From contig CAVSME010000010.1 in assembly GCA_963728985.1 (NCBI GenBank), forward strand, positions 1-54,909: 54,909 nt of DNA, written 5' to 3'. This document shows positions 51,477 to 54,909 of the stretch, one piece after another; the stretch's first letter is position 1, and each line of letters opens with the position of its first letter. Source of the stretch: DASXAI01 sp963728985 (lineage in GTDB: Bacteria > Actinomycetota > Acidimicrobiia > Acidimicrobiales > Ilumatobacteraceae). A model generated the notes under the pieces. It had not been told where the DNA came from. It was given only the letters and a program-made list of their open reading frames with translations, and searched no databases. The translations under genes were made by a program, and so were the position numbers.

Positions 51477-52130
51477 ATGATCGACAAGATCCGGTCGACC
51501 GCGGCAGCGGTTCCTCGCACGGTGAGCTCGGCCGCCTCCACCGTCCCGCGGATCGTGGGTTCGGCGGCGTCCTCGGTGCCCCGTGCTGCCGGCTCCCTCT
51601 ATGAGCGGGTCATCGACCGGATGCTGGCCCGCCCGCACCAGTTGGCCACTGCGGACGACGCGAGGGCCCTCCTCGAGGACCCCGAGTCCATCGACGTCAG
51701 CGCCTTCGCCGACCAGATCCAGCAGGTCGCGATCATTGCGCTGCCCATCGCCCGCCGCGTGGGCATGCTCCGCCGCGTGCCCGGGGTCAAGCGGGTGCCG
51801 TGGGTGTTGTCCCTGGTGACGGTGGCGAACCTGGCCCGGGCCATCCGCCAGGGTGTGCGCGAGGTGCAGGTGGTGGGGTCCTACCTGGCGACCCGGCTGC
51901 AAGCGGCGACGGGCGTGCCGCCCGAGCCGGCGCTGGTGAAGGCACTGACGGTGCAGCTGTACCTGTCGCCGTCGCGCCGGCCGTCGGTGGCCGACACCCG
52001 TGTGCCGGCGGGCCGGTTGCTGCGGCGCTGGCTCACCTACGGGCTGGTGGGCCGAACGACGAACAAGTCGGCCATGCGGGCCATCGAAGCGGTGGAGAGG
52101 CTGGACATCCCGGCGCTCCTGGCCCGCTGA
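51477..52130 (+). CDS. hypothetical protein
   Basis: This is a 217-residue basic protein starting at ATG 51477. The first ~45 residues repeat an AAS-VPR pattern (AAAVPRTVSSAASTVPRIVGSAASSVPRAAGS). A weakly hydrophobic stretch, VPWVLSLVTVANLARAIRQG, lies near residue 125. No known domain is recognised. It follows pheA by 25 bp and ends just before tRNA-Ser, so it may be co-transcribed with pheA. Confidence 0.75.
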   Translation: MIDKIRSTAAAVPRTVSSAASTVPRIVGSAASSVPRAAGSLYERVIDRMLARPHQLATADDARALLEDPESIDVSAFADQIQQVAIIALPIARRVGMLRRVPGVKRVPWVLSLVTVANLARAIRQGVREVQVVGSYLATRLQAATGVPPEPALVKALTVQLYLSPSRRPSVADTRVPAGRLLRRWLTYGLVGRTTNKSAMRAIEAVERLDIPALLAR

Positions 52131-52151
52131 GCGCCGTTAGCGTGGGCCACC

Positions 52152-52234
52152 GGAACGGTGGCAGAGCGGACGATTGCACCCGCCTTGAAAGCGGGCGGCC
52201 GAAAGGCTCGGGGGTTCGAATCCCTCCCGTTCCG
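52152..52234 (+). tRNA. tRNA-Ser(TGA)
   Basis: Acceptor strands GGAACGG/CCGTTCC, anticodon arm CCCGC-CTTGAAA-GCGGG (anticodon TGA), a long class II variable arm (GGCCGAAAGGC), T arm with GTTCGAATC, and discriminator G. CCA is not encoded. Confidence 0.95.
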
Positions 52235-52238
52235 CGTA

Positions 52239-52317
52239 GTGATTTAGCAGGGCAAACGCGGTACGAGCCATTCGAACCCCTGCCCCGTGAGCAGGGACGA
52301 CAGCGTCATTTAGCAGG
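52239..52317 (+). repeat. short direct repeats after tRNA-Ser enclosing a hairpin
   Basis: GTGATTTAGCAGG (52239-52251) recurs as GTCATTTAGCAGG (52305-52317). Between them CCCTGC-CCCGTGA-GCAGGG (52278-52296) can form a hairpin. The rest of 52235-52512 holds no recognisable gene. It could be a tRNA terminator or the scar of an integration event. Confidence 0.4.
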
Positions 52318-52512
52318 TGAGATGCGTTCGATCCGTCGCCGAGCCAGCGCGGTTTCCCGTTGCGTTGCTACCGCGGTTGCTGCCAGTCGCCGGATCGGCG
52401 CGCCGCCGGTTCCGTCGCTTGTGTGACGGCTAGCGATCCTCGGGGTCGAGTTCGGTGACACAAGCTCGTCCGGGCGGGCGCTGCTGCCGGGACCCGGCAC
52501 CCATCCGGGCGG

Positions 52513-53148
52513 TTACAGCAGGCGGCGGTCGGTGGCCCAGCGGGAGAGCTCGTGGCGGTTCGACAGCTGCAGCTTCGCGCAACACGGCCGACACGTGGGT
52601 CTCGATGGTCTTCACGCTGAGCATGAGGTCGCGGGCGATCTCTTTGTACGTGTAGCCGCGCGGCGATCAGGCGCAAGACGTCGCGCTCACGGGGCGTCAG
52701 CGCGTCGAGGTCGGAGTCGAGAGGAGGCGCCACTCGTTCCGGCGAACGCATCGAGTACGAAGCCGGCGAGCCGCGGCGAGAACACAGCGTCGCCCGCGGC
52801 GATCCGGGTCGACGGCGTCGGCCAACTCGTCGCCCGTGATGGTCTTGGTGACGTAGCCGCGCGCGCGCCGCAGCGGATGACGGCGATGACGTCCTCCGGT
52901 GCGTCCGAGACCGACAGCGCCAGGAAGCGGATCTCCGGCACGGTTGCCAGCAGGCGGCGCAGGACCTCGACGGCGCCGCCGCCTGGGAGGTGCACGTCGA
53001 GCAGGACCACATCGGGTCGAGCCGCTGGAATGCGGGCGACGGCGGTGTCGACATCGGCCGCCTCGCCGACGATGTCGTGGCGCGACATCAGTTCGGCCCG
53101 AACACCGGTACGGAACAGCGCGTGATCGTCGACGAGGAACACCCGCAC
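52513..53148 (-). pseudogene. NarL/LuxR-type response regulator, multiply frameshifted
   Basis: GTG 53148 begins VRVFLVDDHALFRTGVRAEL, a receiver domain with the acidic pocket and VVLLDVHLPGGG phosphoacceptor Asp. LDALTPRERDVLRLIA and MLSVKTIETHVSAVL are the LuxR-type HTH, and the end LQLSNRHELSRWATDRRLL stops at 52513. These pieces lie in all three frames with about five frame changes, for example an extra G in TTGCGCGAAG near 52580. The conserved sequence is complete, so many indel errors seem more likely than decay. It follows the kinase gene by 3 bp. Confidence 0.85.
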
Positions 53149-53151
53149 GCG

Positions 53152-54301
53152 TCACGTGCGTATCCGCGGCATGGTGATCGCCACCTCGGTACCTTCGCCG
53201 GCTGGCTTCTCACCGTCGCGGTCCCGCCGGCCCGTCGCGTCCTGCCGACGATGCTGTCGGCGAGGCCCCGCCGATCAGAGGCCACTGCGCCACGTCGAAG
53301 CCCTTGCCCCGGTCGCGGACGTAGCCGGTGAGGGTTTCGGCCTCGACTTCGACGTACACATCGACACGGTCGACACCGGCATGACGGGCGGCATTGGTGG
53401 CTGCTTCCGCGCAAGGCCGAGACGAACACACGCCCGGCCTCGTCCAGCGCGGCATCGCCCACCACGACCAGCTCGATCGGCACCTGGTGGTCGTCTTCTA
53501 CGGCGGCGAGCTCGCTCGTCAGCGCGCCACTCAACGTGTCACGGCATCGGAAGGCGGGGCGTAGAGCCAGTCGCGCAGTTCGCGCTCCTGGCGGCGCGCC
53601 AAGGCGGCGACCTCCTTGTTGTCTCCGGCCCGCCGCTGGATCAGCGCCAGCGTCTGCAGCACGCCGTCATGGAGGTGGGCGGCAATCTCGGCCTTCTCCT
53701 CGCCACGGATGCGGGCGCGGCGCTCGGCGTTGAGTTCGGTGGCGAGGCGCCGCAGCCAGGGTCCGAACAGTAGGGCGATACCGGCCGCCGTGATGGCCGC
53801 CCCCAGGGCGCTGCGTCCCAACGCCCGGACGTCGCCGGTCAGGACGTTGAAGGCGATGAAGCCGGTCAGCACGAGCGCCACGCCGAGGGCGACCCGCGCC
53901 GCCGCACTTCGATCACGCAGCATGGCGTCGGCGCTCTCGGCCCGACCCCAGATGAGCACGACGCCGACGGCGGCGACCGCGCCAATGAGCGCCGCACTGT
54001 CGGAGAACCACACGCCGCCAGCGCGCAGGACGAGCATGACGCCCACCACCACGACCAGCGCAGCAAGATCGTCGGTCCGGTGGCCGCCGGCGCCGGTCGG
54101 TGGTCCGGCACCAGCGGGGAGAACCAGCCACAGCCCGCCGTACACGACGACGCCGAACCCGCCGGCAAGGCACAACAACAGCAGCGCCAGCCGCACGATG
54201 CTGACGTCGAGACGAAGCCCCTGGGCGACGCCTGCGCTCACGCCAGCGACCAGTCGGCCCTCGCTGGGTCGGGCGAACCGGGCGAGCGACCGACGATGCA
54301 C
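53152..54301 (-). pseudogene. PspC-domain sensor histidine kinase (HisKA_3), frameshifted
   Basis: ATG 54301 starts a PspC domain (GRLVAGVSAGVAQGLRLDVSIVRLALLLL), followed by about four more helices. The dimerisation/phosphoacceptor motif HLHDGVLQTLALIQRR is of the NarX/DesK type, and ATP-binding pieces (EAATNAARHAGVDRV, RDRGKGFD) follow in other frames, ending GEGTEVAITMPRIRT at 53152. About four frame changes occur after codon 250. It pairs with the adjoining response regulator; the PspC domain suggests envelope-stress sensing. Confidence 0.85.
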
Positions 54302-54398
54302 GTAACCGATGATCGCACGCCCACCTGGCGCGCCACATCAGGGTCGGGCCAGGGTGATCCCTGATGCGCGACGGTGCCCAGCGGTCGACCATGGCCCA

Positions 54399-54909
54399 AT
54401 GAACACAACCGGCTCACCCCCGCCGAGCAGCCCGCCGGGGCCGGCCGCCGGCATCCCACTGCCACCACCACTCCCGCCGCGCGCCGAGTGGCGGCTCGTC
54501 CGGGCGCAACGCAAGCTGCTGGCCGGGGTCTGCAACGGCCTGGCCGCAGCGACAGGGGTGGACGTCACCCTGGTGCGCATCGCCTTCGTCGTCGCCGGGC
54601 TCTCGGGCGTCGGCCTCGTCGCCTATCTGGTGCTGGCCCTCGTGTTGCCTCGCGAGAACCCGCCGCCGGTGTGCGGGTCGGGCCTGCCCCGCCCGAAACT
54701 GCTCGCTGGATCCGATCGCGCTTCTCGTCGTGCCGATTCTCGGCCTCACCGGTCTCTTGGGCGGGGGCTGGAACGGCCCGTTGCTCTTCGGCTGGTTTGG
54801 TGGTGGCGGCGGATTCGCCTTCCTGCTGCTGGCGGTCGGGCTGTTCGTCATCTGGGTCCGGCGGCACGAGGACCGGCCCGTCGTCGCGCCGCGGCGCCTT
54901 CCGGGGACG
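54399..54909 (+). CDS. PspC-domain membrane protein, partial at window end
   Basis: ATG 54399 is followed by a Pro-rich start, then a PspC domain: RKLLAGVCNGLAAATGVDVTLVRIAFVV with two helices to LALVLPRE. A frameshift between about 54660 and 54700 moves the continuation (SLDPIALLVVPILGLTGLLGGGWNGP, FAFLLLAVGLFVIWV) to the +1 frame. The gene runs beyond 54909. It is divergent from the PspC kinase across 97 bp, forming a three-gene PspC signalling group. Confidence 0.7.
   Translation, partial: MNTTGSPPPSSPPGPAAGIPLPPPLPPRAEWRLVRAQRKLLAGVCNGLAAATGVDVTLVRIAFVVAGLSGVGLVAYLVLALVLPRENPPPVCGSGLPRPKLLAGSDRASRRADSRPHRSLGRGLERPVALRLVWWWRRIRLPAAGGRAVRHLGPAARGPARRRAAAPSGD

Noticed and set aside
52152..52234. 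tRNA-Sec
   Set aside because: The anticodon is TGA (serine), not TCA, and the acceptor and D arms are of the normal serine form.
1..54909. CRISPR array, insertion sequence or transposase
   Set aside because: No regularly spaced repeats and no transposase or integrase motif were found on either strand.

Overview
The window is about 55 kb of very GC-rich DNA with strongly G/C-ending codons, many GTG starts and GGAGG-type ribosome binding sites. The gene content is actinobacterial: an ArsR/LMW-phosphatase fusion, DUF2510, PspC-domain sensor genes, HrdB-like and FliA/WhiG-like sigma factors. A secreted protease carries repeats with a TVYPCG core that I associate with Acidimicrobiia, so an Acidimicrobiia-like member of the Actinomycetota is the best guess. 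This is inferred from gene content, not from a marker gene.

Layout, left to right. 1-8.5 kb: the 3' end of tRNA-Leu(CAG), a gene-poor stretch with decayed remnants, an arsenic-type regulator/reductase fusion with a palindromic operator, a VOC protein, an AhpD-like gene with an in-frame TGA that reads best as selenocysteine, a DeoR regulator divergent from a small DUF4406-like gene, an EAL remnant, a luciferase-family oxidoreductase, a GNAT protein, and a copper-type regulator plus CopB-type P-type ATPase. 8.5-23.5 kb: a near-complete type IV pilus locus (pilin, two minor-pilin-like genes, a PilX-like gene, PilM, PilN, PilO, a lectin-domain membrane protein, PilB, PilT, PilC, prepilin peptidase) ending in a FliA/WhiG-like sigma factor. 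23.5-35.5 kb: a decayed lipase, a solitary beta-class DNA methyltransferase, a 1323-residue protein with features of a contractile-injection-system (eCIS) cargo and a C-terminal nucleic-acid-deaminase-like toxin, an amidohydrolase, a tandem UDG-fold protein and a secreted subtilase. 35.5-51.5 kb: housekeeping and envelope genes (sigma factor, TspO, 2OG oxygenase, L,D-transpeptidase, degenerate GGDEF protein, Rieske/beta-lactamase-fold protein, ABC exporter, rhodanese, DsbB-like and thioredoxin-like pair, FAD oxidoreductase, LarC/LarB, PheA). 51.5-54.9 kb: a hypothetical gene, tRNA-Ser(TGA), and a PspC-type sensor kinase/response regulator pair facing a PspC protein that runs off the end.

The most interesting points are: (i) the putative CxxU selenoprotein with a perfect stem-loop downstream of the TGA; (ii) the eCIS-type deaminase effector, whose toxin tip has clearly different third-position GC from its body and which sits beside a UDG-fold gene and a probable N4-cytosine methyltransferase; (iii) a 47-bp sequence found twice, in opposite orientation, each time between convergent genes. 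Several conserved genes are interrupted by single-base frameshifts, densest at the right end. Many of these look like indel errors in the sequence, so gene breakage there should be read with care.
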